Source: JABGQS01 sp963674545
Lineage (GTDB): Bacteria; Bacillota; Clostridia; Christensenellales; SZUA-584
Reading direction: 5' to 3'
Assembly (NCBI GenBank): GCA_963674545.2
Contig: CAXXFB010000001.1
Location: 1-64,000, forward strand
Length of the DNA: 64,000 bases
The notes beneath the pieces were generated by a model. That model searched no databases, was not told the origin of the DNA, and was given only the letters and a program-made list of their open reading frames with translations. How positions within the stretch are numbered: position 1 is the first letter of the stretch; each line of letters opens with the position of its first letter. The translations under genes and the position numbers were made by a program. Shown one piece after another: positions 33,457-42,387 of this stretch.

Positions 33457-34251
33457 TTAAAGTAGCTTCACTAGAAGCTCGTCTACACCCGAAAAAAGAA
33501 AGTCGGGTTTATCCGGACTGTTTTCTATGTCCTCTTTTGTCATCTCACCTGAAAGAACCCCGATGGAACACATATTGTTATTTATAGCAAGGAGCATATC
33601 AGTATACAATCTGTCTCCTATTACGGCTATCTCTTTAAACTCGACGCCGGCCATTTCTTTTATGTATGCAGCTGTTTCGTGCGAAGGCTTGCCAAGGAAC
33701 TTTGGTTTTGCACCTGTTGCGTATATCAGCATTGCACACATGCTCGCACAGTCCGGAAGTATTTTGCCGCCTTCGAGCGGGCATACGGCATCTATATTGG
33801 TAGCTAGGAACGGCAGTCCGGCTCTTAAAAGGTCTGTAGCTCGGCTTGCTTTTTCAAAGTTAAAGGTCGTGTCGAAACCGACTACAACGCAATCAGGCAG
33901 TCCGTTTTCTAAGCATTGTATACCTGCGCTCTGGAATTGTTCTTTTAATAGCGGAGTACCAACAAGATAGACAGACGGATTTTTACCAAAAGTATCTTTC
34001 AAATATTTTATGGTCACATCGCCCGAAGTGATAATCTTGTTCCTTTTATAGCTGCCAAAGCCAAGGGCTTCCAGTTTGTCTGTATATGCGCTTGGAGACT
34101 TTGAAGAATTGTTGGTAAAAAAGAAGTAAGATATGCCGCGCTCATCAAACAGTCTTAATAGATCTTTTGCACCGGGCAAAACCTTACTGCCAAGATAGAT
34201 AGTTCCGTCCATATCGAGTACATAGCATTTTATTTGTTTTAATCTTTCCAT
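33457..34251 (-). CDS. HAD-IIA phosphatase, NagD family
   Basis: 264 residues with HAD motif I D13-M-D15-G-T-I-Y-L-G, motif II S/T in F-F-T-N-N-S-S, a C2-type cap in the middle, and motif III/IV G-D-R-L-Y-T-D near 225. NagD-type enzymes dephosphorylate small phosphates such as nucleotides or glycerol/sugar phosphates in the cytoplasm. The gene faces away from the aldo/keto reductase operon at 34393. The precise substrate is unknown. Confidence 0.88.
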   Translation of the reverse strand: MERLKQIKCYVLDMDGTIYLGSKVLPGAKDLLRLFDERGISYFFFTNNSSKSPSAYTDKLEALGFGSYKRNKIITSGDVTIKYLKDTFGKNPSVYLVGTPLLKEQFQSAGIQCLENGLPDCVVVGFDTTFNFEKASRATDLLRAGLPFLATNIDAVCPLEGGKILPDCASMCAMLIYATGAKPKFLGKPSHETAAYIKEMAGVEFKEIAVIGDRLYTDMLLAINNNMCSIGVLSGEMTKEDIENSPDKPDFLFSGVDELLVKLL

Positions 34252-34334
34252 TTCTATACCGCCGGATTCATATTAGTTGTATCAGTATGCCCTGTGATTG
34301 TATCAAAGAAAGTCATTTGACTCAACATAAATAA

Positions 34335-34364
34335 TTGTTTTTGAGCTGTGTGATATGTTAGAAT
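34335..34364 (+). promoter_or_regulatory. Promoter for the AKR-SDR-patatin operon
   Basis: TTGTTT at 34335-34340 and TAGAAT at 34359-34364 with an 18-base spacer. The -10 overlaps an upstream in-frame ATG at 34363, which argues that the reductase starts at 34393 instead. Confidence 0.5.
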
Positions 34365-34392
34365 GATAGTAACTTTTTTAACGGGGGACTAC

Positions 34393-35550
34393 ATGTTATA
34401 TCGTAAAAACATAAAAAACGGACAGGATATTTCAGCACTTGGCTTCGGCGTAATGCGGCTGCCGCTGACTCAGGATGGGCACATCGATAAGCCTGAAGCT
34501 AAAAAAATGATCGACTACAGCATAGCGCAAGGCATCAATTATTTTGATACAGCAGTGCCATATCATGGCGGAGAGAGTGAGCCTTTCCTGGGCGAAGCCC
34601 TTGAAGGGATAAGAGACAAAGTATATATCGCTACAAAAATGCTTCAAAGGAAAATAAACAGCTATGAAGAGATGGAAGAGATGTTTGCAGGGCAGCTAGA
34701 GAAACTGAGAACAGATCATATAGACTACTATCTGCTTCATGGTTTTGTAAATGCGCAGCAGTGGCATCGCCTCAAAGAGTTGGGTGTACTTGATTTTATA
34801 AATAAGCACAAGAAATCCGGGGCAATAAGACAGATAGGGTTTTCGGCGCATATGACCCATCCTGAATTTATTGAAGTCCTTGACGATTTTGACTGGGATT
34901 TTACCCAGATACAATACAACTACATTGACGAGGACATACAAGCCGGGAGCAAAGGCCTTGAGCACGCTCGTAAAAAAGGAGTACCAGTAATAGTAATGGA
35001 GCCCATAAGGGGCGGTTTTCTTACTATGGTCAACGATGATATAAAAGCTATTTTCGATAAAGCAGAGGATAAAAAAACGCCTGCTCAATGGGCTTTGCGG
35101 TGGGTCTGGAACCAAGAAGGCATACTTACTGTACTGAGCGGCATGTCAACTCAGGAGCAGCTGGAACAGAACATTATATCAGCAAGTGTGGCGGAGCCTG
35201 GAAGTCTGTCCGACAACGATATAAAAATATTGGAGGAGGCAAAGGCCGAATTCAAGAGCAGGATAAAGGTACTGTGTACACAGTGCGGATACTGTATGCC
35301 GTGTCCGCAGGGAGTTAATATACCAGTTACATTTGAAAGTTATAATATCTATCATATGCTGAGCGAAAAAAGAGGAAAACGCTGGTACTATGTAATGACA
35401 TCCGGTGGCATGGGCGAAAGATGCGAAGCGTCTCTTTGTATAGAGTGCGGTATCTGTGAACAGAAATGTCCGCAGGGGATAAAGATAATCGACGAACTTA
35501 AGAACGCATTAGCAGTTCTGGTGCCGGACGAGTTAAAGGAGATTAAATAG
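34393..35550 (+). CDS. Aldo/keto reductase with C-terminal 4Fe-4S ferredoxin domain
   Basis: 385 residues from ATG 34393, with GGGGGA five to six bases upstream. The N-terminal AKR barrel (G-F-G-V-M-R-L-P, Y-F-D-T-A-V-P-Y, D-Y-Y-L-L-H) is followed from about 295 by two cysteine groups, C-T-Q-C-G-Y-C-M-P-C-P and C-I-E-C-G-I-C-E-Q-K-C-P, which bind iron-sulfur clusters. This architecture is common in anaerobic Bacillota and is thought to link carbonyl reduction to ferredoxin-type carriers. It is the first of four genes that touch or nearly touch one another. Confidence 0.9.
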   Translation: MLYRKNIKNGQDISALGFGVMRLPLTQDGHIDKPEAKKMIDYSIAQGINYFDTAVPYHGGESEPFLGEALEGIRDKVYIATKMLQRKINSYEEMEEMFAGQLEKLRTDHIDYYLLHGFVNAQQWHRLKELGVLDFINKHKKSGAIRQIGFSAHMTHPEFIEVLDDFDWDFTQIQYNYIDEDIQAGSKGLEHARKKGVPVIVMEPIRGGFLTMVNDDIKAIFDKAEDKKTPAQWALRWVWNQEGILTVLSGMSTQEQLEQNIISASVAEPGSLSDNDIKILEEAKAEFKSRIKVLCTQCGYCMPCPQGVNIPVTFESYNIYHMLSEKRGKRWYYVMTSGGMGERCEASLCIECGICEQKCPQGIKIIDELKNALAVLVPDELKEIK

Positions 35551-36257
35551 TGAACAGTCTGAAAGGGAAAACAGCGGTAATAACAGGAGCTGGAAGAGGC
35601 ATAGGTTATGCTATTGTCCAGAGGATGCTGGAAGAAGGCATGAATGTCTTTGCAACTTCAAGGGACATAAGCAAGCTTGAGAAAATAGATAGTGACAGGA
35701 TTTTTGCGTTCTCAGCAGACCTTACAGATACAGGAGCTCCGACCGATATAATAGAAAAGTGTGTTTGCACTTTCTGCGGTGTAGATGTTATAATTAACAA
35801 CGCAGGATACGCAAAAAAATTACTGCTGAGCGACACATCGGCGCAGGAATTCGACAAGCATATGGCTGTGAATGTACGGGCGCCTATGCTGCTTGTCAAC
35901 GCAGCGCTGCCCTGGCTGGAGAAATCTGAGCATGCGGCTGTTGTGAACATATGCTCTGTGGTAGCTGTAAAGGGATATGAAACTCAAGGGGCGTATACTG
36001 CTTCAAAGCATGCGCTTCTTGGGTACACAAAGGTGCTGGCAAAGGAGCTTTACAATAAAAATATTCGTGTACATGCGCTGCTTCCCGGCGGCGTTGGTAC
36101 AGAGCTTATACTAGAGACACGACCGGATCTTAATATGGACGATCTTTCCACACCGCAGGAGATAGCGGATATAGTTATATTCCTCGTCGGAAACAGGAAC
36201 AATTCAGTAATAGATCAAATAAGCGTCAGAAGATATACAAAACAGCCTTGGGCATAA
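35550..36257 (+). CDS. Short-chain dehydrogenase/reductase
   Basis: 235 residues starting with GTG at 35550; its G is the last base of the preceding TAG, and AAGGAG sits nine bases upstream. The NAD(P) site is T12-G-A-G-R-G-I-G, N-N-A-G follows near 83, the catalytic pair is Y149 and K153 (Y-T-A-S-K), and the usual Ser lies in N-I-C-S-V-V. It reduces or oxidises a carbonyl or alcohol; fatty acid-type or sugar substrates are both possible. The genes on each side suggest a link with lipid or acyl metabolism, which is inference. Confidence 0.9.
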   Translation: MNSLKGKTAVITGAGRGIGYAIVQRMLEEGMNVFATSRDISKLEKIDSDRIFAFSADLTDTGAPTDIIEKCVCTFCGVDVIINNAGYAKKLLLSDTSAQEFDKHMAVNVRAPMLLVNAALPWLEKSEHAAVVNICSVVAVKGYETQGAYTASKHALLGYTKVLAKELYNKNIRVHALLPGGVGTELILETRPDLNMDDLSTPQEIADIVIFLVGNRNNSVIDQISVRRYTKQPWA

Positions 36258-36273
36258 CACAGGGAGCGGGACA

Positions 36274-37047
36274 TTGAAGAAAATTGGCATAGCGCTTGGC
36301 GGGGGCGGAGTAAGAGGAGCAGCGCATATAGCATACCTTAAGGCGATAGAAGAGCTGGGGGCAAAGCCGGTCATCGTTTCCGGTACATCCAGCGGTGCTA
36401 TTGCAGGTTCGCTCTATTGCGCAGGAATGGCTCCTGCCGATATAATAGATATGCTCGGAAGTATGTTCAGAAACAAAAAACAGACAGGCATGTTTGCTAA
36501 ATTTGCCAAGAAAAGCAGCGCTCTTGTATCTGTGGCAGCAAGAAGAGCTTTAAAAGAAATACTGCCGGTAAACACTTTTGAAGAAATGGAAATTCCTCTA
36601 AAAGTGGTAGCAACCAACGTTAACACACTGGAGGAAAGGGTGTTTGAAACAGGCAGACTGCTTGATGCGCTGATGTGCAGCGCAGCACTTCCGGGGTCGA
36701 TACTCCCGCAGGAATATGACGGAGAGTATTATATTGACGGGGGGGCAACAAATATTGTACCATTTGATATTATAAGAGAGCAATGCGATATACTGATAGC
36801 TATAGATGTTTCACAGGTAAGACCTAAAAGTTCAGGTCATGACATGAAAGCTGCGGAAAGAGCAGACTGGGCTGCGGCACAGCAGGCTCTTATATCTTTA
36901 AAGCGAATGTGCAGCCCTATAGACATATTCGAACGCCCAAGTTTCGATAATACCGGAACAATGGAATTCGGCAAAGTAATGGACGTATACAAACGGGCAG
37001 AAGAGCTTGTGCCCGAGTTTAAACGCAAGCTCGAAAAGTTATTATAA
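36274..37047 (+). CDS. Patatin-like phospholipase/esterase
   Basis: 257 residues with TTG start at 36274 after GGGAGCGGGAC. The patatin features are complete: oxyanion loop G9-G-G-G-V-R-G, nucleophile S39 in G37-T-S-S-G41, and D155 in Y-I-D-G-G. The family hydrolyses acyl esters of phospholipids or other lipids with a Ser-Asp dyad. It has no signal peptide, so it acts in the cytoplasm or at the inner membrane face. It is followed 12 bases later by a paralogue that lacks the nucleophile. Confidence 0.92.
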   Translation: MKKIGIALGGGGVRGAAHIAYLKAIEELGAKPVIVSGTSSGAIAGSLYCAGMAPADIIDMLGSMFRNKKQTGMFAKFAKKSSALVSVAARRALKEILPVNTFEEMEIPLKVVATNVNTLEERVFETGRLLDALMCSAALPGSILPQEYDGEYYIDGGATNIVPFDIIREQCDILIAIDVSQVRPKSSGHDMKAAERADWAAAQQALISLKRMCSPIDIFERPSFDNTGTMEFGKVMDVYKRAEELVPEFKRKLEKLL

Positions 37048-37059
37048 AGGGGATATAAA

Positions 37060-37869
37060 ATGAGCAAGACATTAGGAATAGCTTTTGGCGGCAGCGGTGC
37101 AGAGGGCATCGCGGGAATAGCGTACATCCGTGCGCTTGAAGAGCTCAGCATTGAGCCGGCGATAGTATCAGGTACGGGAATAGGCGGTGCGGTGGCCGCA
37201 ATGTATGCTGCAGGAATGAAGAGCGCCGACATGATCGCTTTTCTTGAGGATGTTAACTTTCCCGGCGCAAAAAGGCCGATAAACGAAAGCAAAGTGAAAG
37301 ATGCCAAATTCGGCATACTCGACGACATGGGGCTGGAGGATTATTTTAAGATAGTCGTTCCTGTAAAGGTTTTTGACAGACTCTATTTCCCACTTAAAAT
37401 AGTTGCGGCTGATTATGTTGATGGCAGTGAGGTGGTTTTCTCTGACGGAGACATGGGAACTGCAGTAAGGGCAAGCGTTTCGGTGCCCGGCATATTCTCG
37501 CCACATGAAAAAGAAGGGGTATACTATCTTGACGGTACATGCGTCAACCCTGTTCCGTTCGATATCATCAGAGACAAATGTGACATTCTTGCTGCTATTG
37601 ACCCTGTTATAACGCATGCTCCTGTGCAGGAAGGCGAAGATGAGGCAGAGCTTTCACTCAACGTTTTCCCGGCTTTTAAAGGCGCATATGACGCTGCAAA
37701 GAAAACTGTTCTTTCAGAGAAGATGAAAAGCTGCAAAGTGGATATATACGAGAAAATCGGCGTTAATATATTGAACACATACGACTTTGTACAGCACAGC
37801 CTGATACTCGAATCTGTAAGAGAGCAGGCGGATGTATTCAAAGAAAAGGTGGCAAAGGAAATAGGCTGA
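37060..37869 (+). CDS. Patatin-like paralogue lacking the catalytic serine
   Basis: 269 residues, aligned end to end with the previous protein (I-A-F-G-G-S-G-A-E-G, V-S-G-T-G-I-G-G, Y-Y-L-D-G-T, P-V-P-F-D-I-I). The nucleophile elbow reads G38-T-G40-I-G42, so Ser is replaced by Gly. The oxyanion loop has Ala-Glu in place of Val-Arg, and the D158-G-G motif is D-G-T. The fold should be kept but hydrolysis by the usual dyad is impossible, suggesting a regulatory or scaffold partner of the active copy. AAGGGG precedes the ATG. It could also be an enzyme with another chemistry. Confidence 0.85.
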   Translation: MSKTLGIAFGGSGAEGIAGIAYIRALEELSIEPAIVSGTGIGGAVAAMYAAGMKSADMIAFLEDVNFPGAKRPINESKVKDAKFGILDDMGLEDYFKIVVPVKVFDRLYFPLKIVAADYVDGSEVVFSDGDMGTAVRASVSVPGIFSPHEKEGVYYLDGTCVNPVPFDIIRDKCDILAAIDPVITHAPVQEGEDEAELSLNVFPAFKGAYDAAKKTVLSEKMKSCKVDIYEKIGVNILNTYDFVQHSLILESVREQADVFKEKVAKEIG

Positions 37870-38026
37870 CACATTAAAGAATGCTTACCTATTCGATGAT
37901 ATTTAGATAAATAAAAGTTTCGAATAAGGGCAAAAAGTTACAAATGAAATGCTGGCGGACAGTGTGAAAGAATTGATGCTGAATGAAACACCTGCCGATA
38001 AATCAAAATTGGAGACATAATAGAAA

Positions 38027-38052
38027 GGGCGGTTTATATCCGCCCTGTTTTT
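38027..38052 (+). terminator. Terminator after the patatin operon
   Basis: GGGCGG at 38027-38032 pairs with CCGCCC at 38040-38045 around TTTATAT, followed by TGTTTTT. Confidence 0.85.
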
Positions 38053-38334
38053 ATAAATACATTCAAGATAGATATAAGCTTCATGAATTGAAGTTTAATA
38101 AATAATACGCTCACTCTATCCAGCTTATCAAGAGAAACAGGTATGGTAAATGAAGCGTTTTATTTGATAGATGAAAAAAGTATTTATGTGACAAAACATT
38201 GAACTGTGATTGTTTAGTTAACGCTTTATTGAGTTTATTTATGAGCTTTTTATACGCTTAGCGGATCTTCTTTAAGAATACGTATAAAAAACCGGTTTTT
38301 TGCTATACCATTGCTGTAATAAGTATAAAAAATC

Positions 38335-38363
38335 TTGACATAATAGAAAAAAACAATTAACAT
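38335..38363 (+). promoter_or_regulatory. Promoter of the ROK regulator gene
   Basis: TTGACA at 38335-38340, 17-base spacer, TAACAT at 38358-38363. It lies about 70 bases before the ROK start and probably drives the genes to 43,740. Confidence 0.7.
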
Positions 38364-38433
38364 AGAATCTGTCTGGGATATATTTTTTTTCAAACTTCAT
38401 CTTTAGACCAATCCAAAAAATGGCGGGTGACAA

Positions 38434-39696
38434 ATGGGTATATATGTGGATGACAGTGGTTATACAAAAACCGACCAGTCGTTCTTGAAGAATTATAATA
38501 TTAAGAAAATACTAAGTATTTTAAGAAAATATGAGCTTTTGTCACGTATTGAACTATCGGCAATAAGCAGTCTTGATAAAAAAACGATAACGAATATCAC
38601 AAAGAAACTTCTTGAAGACAAACAGATAGAAGTCGTCGAGCTGCGGTATGAAGGGATGGGCAGGCCAAAGGCTATGCTTGGCCTTCGTGGCGACTACTGC
38701 AAATGCCTTGGGCTTGATCTTGGCGGTACATATATATCCGGAGTAATCATTAATTTTAAGGGTGAAGTAGTATGTTCGCATACTGTGGATATATTCAGCG
38801 AAATGGAGCCCGATGCACTGCTTGACATAAGCTATGAACTGATAGACACACTGCTGGAAGAAGCGGATATCAGCGTGGAAGATGTAAGCGGGATTGGGAT
38901 ATCTATTCCCGGCTTTATAGATAAAGAAACAGGATTGTGCGTTTTATCTGAAAATATACCTGAATGGATAAATGTACCGCTTCAGGAAATATTCAATAAG
39001 AAATATGATAAAGAGATATATATAGATAACAACTCCAGGCTGATGGCTCTGGCGGAGCTTTGGTATGGCAAAGGTCGTGAGGTAAAAGATTTTATTTCGT
39101 TTGACCTTGGGCTGGGCATTGGCTGCGGCATAGTAATCGATCACCATATATATGCAGGAGCCAGCGGAAAATCCGGCGAAGTCGGGCATACCATAGTAGA
39201 AGTAGACGGACCGCTGTGTACGTGCGGCAGGCACGGCTGCATAGAGTCTCTGGCATCTGGCTGGGCTCTTGTTATGCAGGCGCAAGATGCTTTAAAAAAA
39301 GGCGTCGAGACCAACTTGAGTGAAATAAAGGGGCATGGAAGCGCGCCGACTACGGATGACATTAGCCTCGCTGCCCAGAGCGGAGACGAGTTTTGCATAG
39401 GCCTTCTAAGACACGCCGGAGAATACATCGGCATAGGATTAGCAAATATAATCGACCTTTTTAACCCGTCCCTTGTGATTGTCAACGGCAAGCTGTATGA
39501 CAACAATCCTATACTTAAAGAGTCGATTCAGGAAACAGTCAAAAAGCAGACCATGCCTCAAATATACAGTGATACACAAATAGTAGGCTCTGATATCGGA
39601 GTGATGGCTACGGCAATAGGTGCTGCGACGCTTTGTTTAGAAAAATGCATAATGAAAGATGATACGAGGAATTCGGAAGACCAAAGTTTAGATTAA
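38434..39696 (+). CDS. ROK-family transcriptional repressor
   Basis: 420 residues. An N-terminal winged helix-turn-helix (about 20-75, S-A-I-S-S-L-D-K-K-T-I-T-N-I) precedes a ROK sugar-binding domain with G-L-D-L-G-G-T-Y-I-S-G near 96. The zinc motif is C262-T-C264-G-R-H-G-C269-I-E. This is the NagC/XylR type of sugar-responsive repressor. It lies 14 bases before an aldehyde dehydrogenase gene and heads a run that includes NagA- and NagB-like enzymes, so it most likely responds to an amino sugar or its phosphate and controls these genes. The kinase activity seen in some ROK proteins is less likely given the DNA-binding domain. Confidence 0.9.
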   Translation: MGIYVDDSGYTKTDQSFLKNYNIKKILSILRKYELLSRIELSAISSLDKKTITNITKKLLEDKQIEVVELRYEGMGRPKAMLGLRGDYCKCLGLDLGGTYISGVIINFKGEVVCSHTVDIFSEMEPDALLDISYELIDTLLEEADISVEDVSGIGISIPGFIDKETGLCVLSENIPEWINVPLQEIFNKKYDKEIYIDNNSRLMALAELWYGKGREVKDFISFDLGLGIGCGIVIDHHIYAGASGKSGEVGHTIVEVDGPLCTCGRHGCIESLASGWALVMQAQDALKKGVETNLSEIKGHGSAPTTDDISLAAQSGDEFCIGLLRHAGEYIGIGLANIIDLFNPSLVIVNGKLYDNNPILKESIQETVKKQTMPQIYSDTQIVGSDIGVMATAIGAATLCLEKCIMKDDTRNSEDQSLD

Positions 39697-39710
39697 ATGG
39701 AGGTGCTTAC

Positions 39711-41201
39711 ATGGATTACTTAAGACTGTTTATTAACAACGAATGGCAGGATGCTACGGATAATAAACGGATGGATGTTTTTTGCCCTGCTACGGGAGAG
39801 TTGATATGCGAGATCGCGGCAGCACAGGAGGAGGACGTAGACCGGGCTGTAGCTGCAGCTAAGGCGGCATTCGACAGCGGTGTATGGAGCGAGCTGAACG
39901 GTGACGAGCGTGCCGGGTATATGCTGAGAGCAGCCGACATCATGAAGCGCCGCACAGATGAGTTTGCAAGGCTGGAAGCAATGGATTCCGGCAAGCCGAT
40001 AAAAGAAACTATAGAAGTAGATATACCATACGCCATACGTGCTATGGAATATTTTGCAAATATAGCGAGAGAAGTGCAGGGAAGCGTCATTCCACTGCCG
40101 GGGATAGATGGATTTGACTATCTGACATATGAGCCGTTTGGAGTAGTAGCAGGCATAACCCCCTGGAACTTTCCGCTGCACCTTGCCACAAGAGCAATGT
40201 GCCCGGCATTGGCTGCAGGAAACACAGTGGTTATAAAAGCATCTTCGCTTGCTCCGATTACTACGTCACTGATGGGTGAAGTTTTCCTTGAAGCAGGATT
40301 CCCGCCGGGCGTTGTAAATATAATCAGCGGTTCGGGCGGGGTTGCAGGTGAAGCAATAGCGTCACACAAAGATGTAAACATGATATCTTTCACCGGTTCA
40401 GAGAGTGTCGGCAGGCGGATACTAGAGCTTTCATCGAAGTCGCCTATCATGAAGAAAACGATACTGGAGCTTGGCGGTAAAGGACCGTTTATTGCTGAGG
40501 CAGACTGTGACATGAGTTCGGCTGTAAATTCTGTGATAACTGGATTCTGTCTTAATCAGGGAGAAGTATGCTGCGCTTCGACAAGGCTGTACCTTAACGA
40601 GAAGATATATGATGAGTTTTTAGAATTGCTTAAATACAGGCTTGATAGAATAGTTTACGGGGATATACTTGATCCAAAAACTCAGATGGGCGCACTTATT
40701 GACGAGCACCAGTACGAAGTAGTTGATTCGTATGTGAAGCAGGCTGTGGCAGAAGGCGCAAGATTGGTATGCGGGGGAGAACGATATTTGAGCCCTCCGT
40801 GCGATAAAGGATTCTTCTATAAACCGACGGTGCTAGATAACGTTAAAAACGATGCTAAGTGCGTACAGGAAGAGATATTCGGCCCGGTGCTGGTCGTTTT
40901 GAAATATAAGGACATCGACGAAGCTGTGAATATGGCGAACGAAAGTCCGCTTGGCCTCGGAGCTGCTATCTGGAGCGAGAACCCGCGAACGCTTTTTAAG
41001 ACGGCAAAGAAGCTCGATTCCGGTACAGTCTGGATGAACACGAATATAATGTCGAAGATGGAAGCGCCTTACGGAGGCAATAAGAACAGCGGCCTTGGCA
41101 GAGAATACGGCGCACACGGCCTGCGTGAATATATGAAGATGAAGAACTGTATACTATATCTTGGCGACGAATATGAGAACTTCTACGGATTTGAAGACTA
41201 G
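39711..41201 (+). CDS. NAD(P)-dependent aldehyde dehydrogenase
   Basis: 496 residues, the usual length. T-P-W-N-F-P near residue 149 and S-F-T-G-S-E-S-V-G near 227 shape the cofactor site. E253 in L-E-L-G-G-K and catalytic C287 in G-E-V-C-C-A-S-T complete it. Closest in pattern to betaine-aldehyde/ALDH family enzymes that oxidise an aldehyde to the acid; not the acyl-CoA-forming type used in microcompartments, and without a targeting extension. GGAGGTG lies before the ATG. It probably oxidises an aldehyde made by the sugar pathway encoded around it. Confidence 0.92.
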   Translation: MDYLRLFINNEWQDATDNKRMDVFCPATGELICEIAAAQEEDVDRAVAAAKAAFDSGVWSELNGDERAGYMLRAADIMKRRTDEFARLEAMDSGKPIKETIEVDIPYAIRAMEYFANIAREVQGSVIPLPGIDGFDYLTYEPFGVVAGITPWNFPLHLATRAMCPALAAGNTVVIKASSLAPITTSLMGEVFLEAGFPPGVVNIISGSGGVAGEAIASHKDVNMISFTGSESVGRRILELSSKSPIMKKTILELGGKGPFIAEADCDMSSAVNSVITGFCLNQGEVCCASTRLYLNEKIYDEFLELLKYRLDRIVYGDILDPKTQMGALIDEHQYEVVDSYVKQAVAEGARLVCGGERYLSPPCDKGFFYKPTVLDNVKNDAKCVQEEIFGPVLVVLKYKDIDEAVNMANESPLGLGAAIWSENPRTLFKTAKKLDSGTVWMNTNIMSKMEAPYGGNKNSGLGREYGAHGLREYMKMKNCILYLGDEYENFYGFED

Positions 41202-41216
41202 TTTACGGAGACAGAT

Positions 41217-42356
41217 ATGAAAGCTATAGTAAATGCACAAATAGTATTAAAAGACAGCATCTTATACGACGGGGTCATACTCATTGAAGACGATAAAGTA
41301 GTAAACTTTGGCGAAAAAAGAGATGTTGCAATTCCTTTTGATGCGCAGATAATAAACGCTGAAGGAGACTATGCAGCGCCTGGGCTAGTAGACCTGCATA
41401 CTCATGCTGGAGGCAGCTCGTTCTTCTTTGAAGAGCCGCAGCAGGCGAGCGAAAATATATTAAAGCATGGTGTGACAAGTGTTTTTCCTGCTCTTTACTA
41501 CAACATGGATCAGGCAGATTTCCTTAAAGGCATTGATACACTTAAAACAGCCTCTCGGACTGGCGCCGGGCGTATAATACAAGGCATATATATGGAAGGG
41601 CCATACCTCAACCCGAAATACGGGTGTGAGGCTTCGAATTATAAATGGAAAGAAGGCGTAGTAAAGGAGCGGTACCAACCGCTTATAGACGCTGCGGGAA
41701 AGTTCGCTGCTGTCTGGTGCATTGCACCGGAGGTCGAAGGAATAGAAAAGTTTGTTGACGACGTAAGGCAGATGGACGAAAATGCAGTATTTTCAGTTGC
41801 GCACAGTGAAGCAACGCCGTATCAGGTGCTGGATTTAGTGCCAAAAGGTCTGAGGCTGGCTACGCACCACACCAACGCTACCGGCGATTTGCCGAAATAT
41901 CCGGAGTGCAGGGGGGTATGCGTGGATGAGGCCGTCAATTTTTGTGATGATATATATGCCGAATTGATAGTTGACTCTCGAGGTATACATGTCGATCCGT
42001 TTATGCAGCGCCTTGTCCTTAAAATTAAAGGCAAAGACAGGATAATACTGATATCTGACGCGTTTGTTATAGACGGACCAAAACCGGAAGGTTATGATGA
42101 TGTTTTCGATATTAACTTCGATTATGAAGGGCAGATAGCAGGCTCGAAGCTAACGCTGGATGTTGCCTGCCGCAACATGAAAAAACACACCGGATCGGGT
42201 ATGTGCGATCTATTCAGGTTTGCATCGCTAAACCCGGCGGAACTATTGGGAAGAGATGATATTGGCCGCATTAGAAAAGGCGGGAAAGCAAACATCATAA
42301 TTGTTGATGATATGATAAACGTCAAAAAGGTAATGTTTGAAGGGGAATTGGTTTAA
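41217..42356 (+). CDS. N-acetylglucosamine-6-phosphate deacetylase-like enzyme
   Basis: 379 residues of the NagA amidohydrolase family, which removes acetyl groups from N-acetyl-hexosamine 6-phosphates. The metal and catalytic residues are all present: H61-T-H63, E127 in M-E-G-P-Y, H196 in A-H-S-E-A-T, H217/H218 in L-A-T-H-H-T-N-A, and Asp in I-L-I-S-D-A. The subfamily segment D-V-A-C-R-N...K-H-T-G replaces the usual NagA sequence near the C-terminus and is shared with the paralogue at 54586. It starts 15 bases after the aldehyde dehydrogenase gene and is followed by a NagB-like gene. Substrate may be a non-standard N-acyl amino sugar. Confidence 0.88.
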   Translation: MKAIVNAQIVLKDSILYDGVILIEDDKVVNFGEKRDVAIPFDAQIINAEGDYAAPGLVDLHTHAGGSSFFFEEPQQASENILKHGVTSVFPALYYNMDQADFLKGIDTLKTASRTGAGRIIQGIYMEGPYLNPKYGCEASNYKWKEGVVKERYQPLIDAAGKFAAVWCIAPEVEGIEKFVDDVRQMDENAVFSVAHSEATPYQVLDLVPKGLRLATHHTNATGDLPKYPECRGVCVDEAVNFCDDIYAELIVDSRGIHVDPFMQRLVLKIKGKDRIILISDAFVIDGPKPEGYDDVFDINFDYEGQIAGSKLTLDVACRNMKKHTGSGMCDLFRFASLNPAELLGRDDIGRIRKGGKANIIIVDDMINVKKVMFEGELV

Positions 42357-42387
42357 TAAAAAATTAATTATATACAGGAGGCTAGAA

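Larger units (their letters stand above)
37870..38433. other. Intergenic region with a short orphan frame, terminator and promoter
   Basis: 564 bases without a full gene. A 23-codon frame at 37949-38020 (M-L-A-D-S-V-K-E-L) ends just before a terminator and may be a gene relic. A promoter for the ROK gene lies at 38335-38363. The part between is AT-rich with nothing else recognised. Confidence 0.5.

Noticed and set aside
34363..34392. Upstream ATG at 34363 as the start of the iron-sulfur aldo/keto reductase
   Set aside because: It overlaps the -10 box of the likely promoter, has no binding site, and adds residues before the conserved N-terminus.
39711..41201. Aldehyde dehydrogenase as a microcompartment enzyme
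   Set aside because: It lacks an N-terminal or C-terminal targeting helix, is of the acid-forming ALDH type rather than the acyl-CoA-forming PduP type, and lies 20 kb away in a ROK-linked operon.
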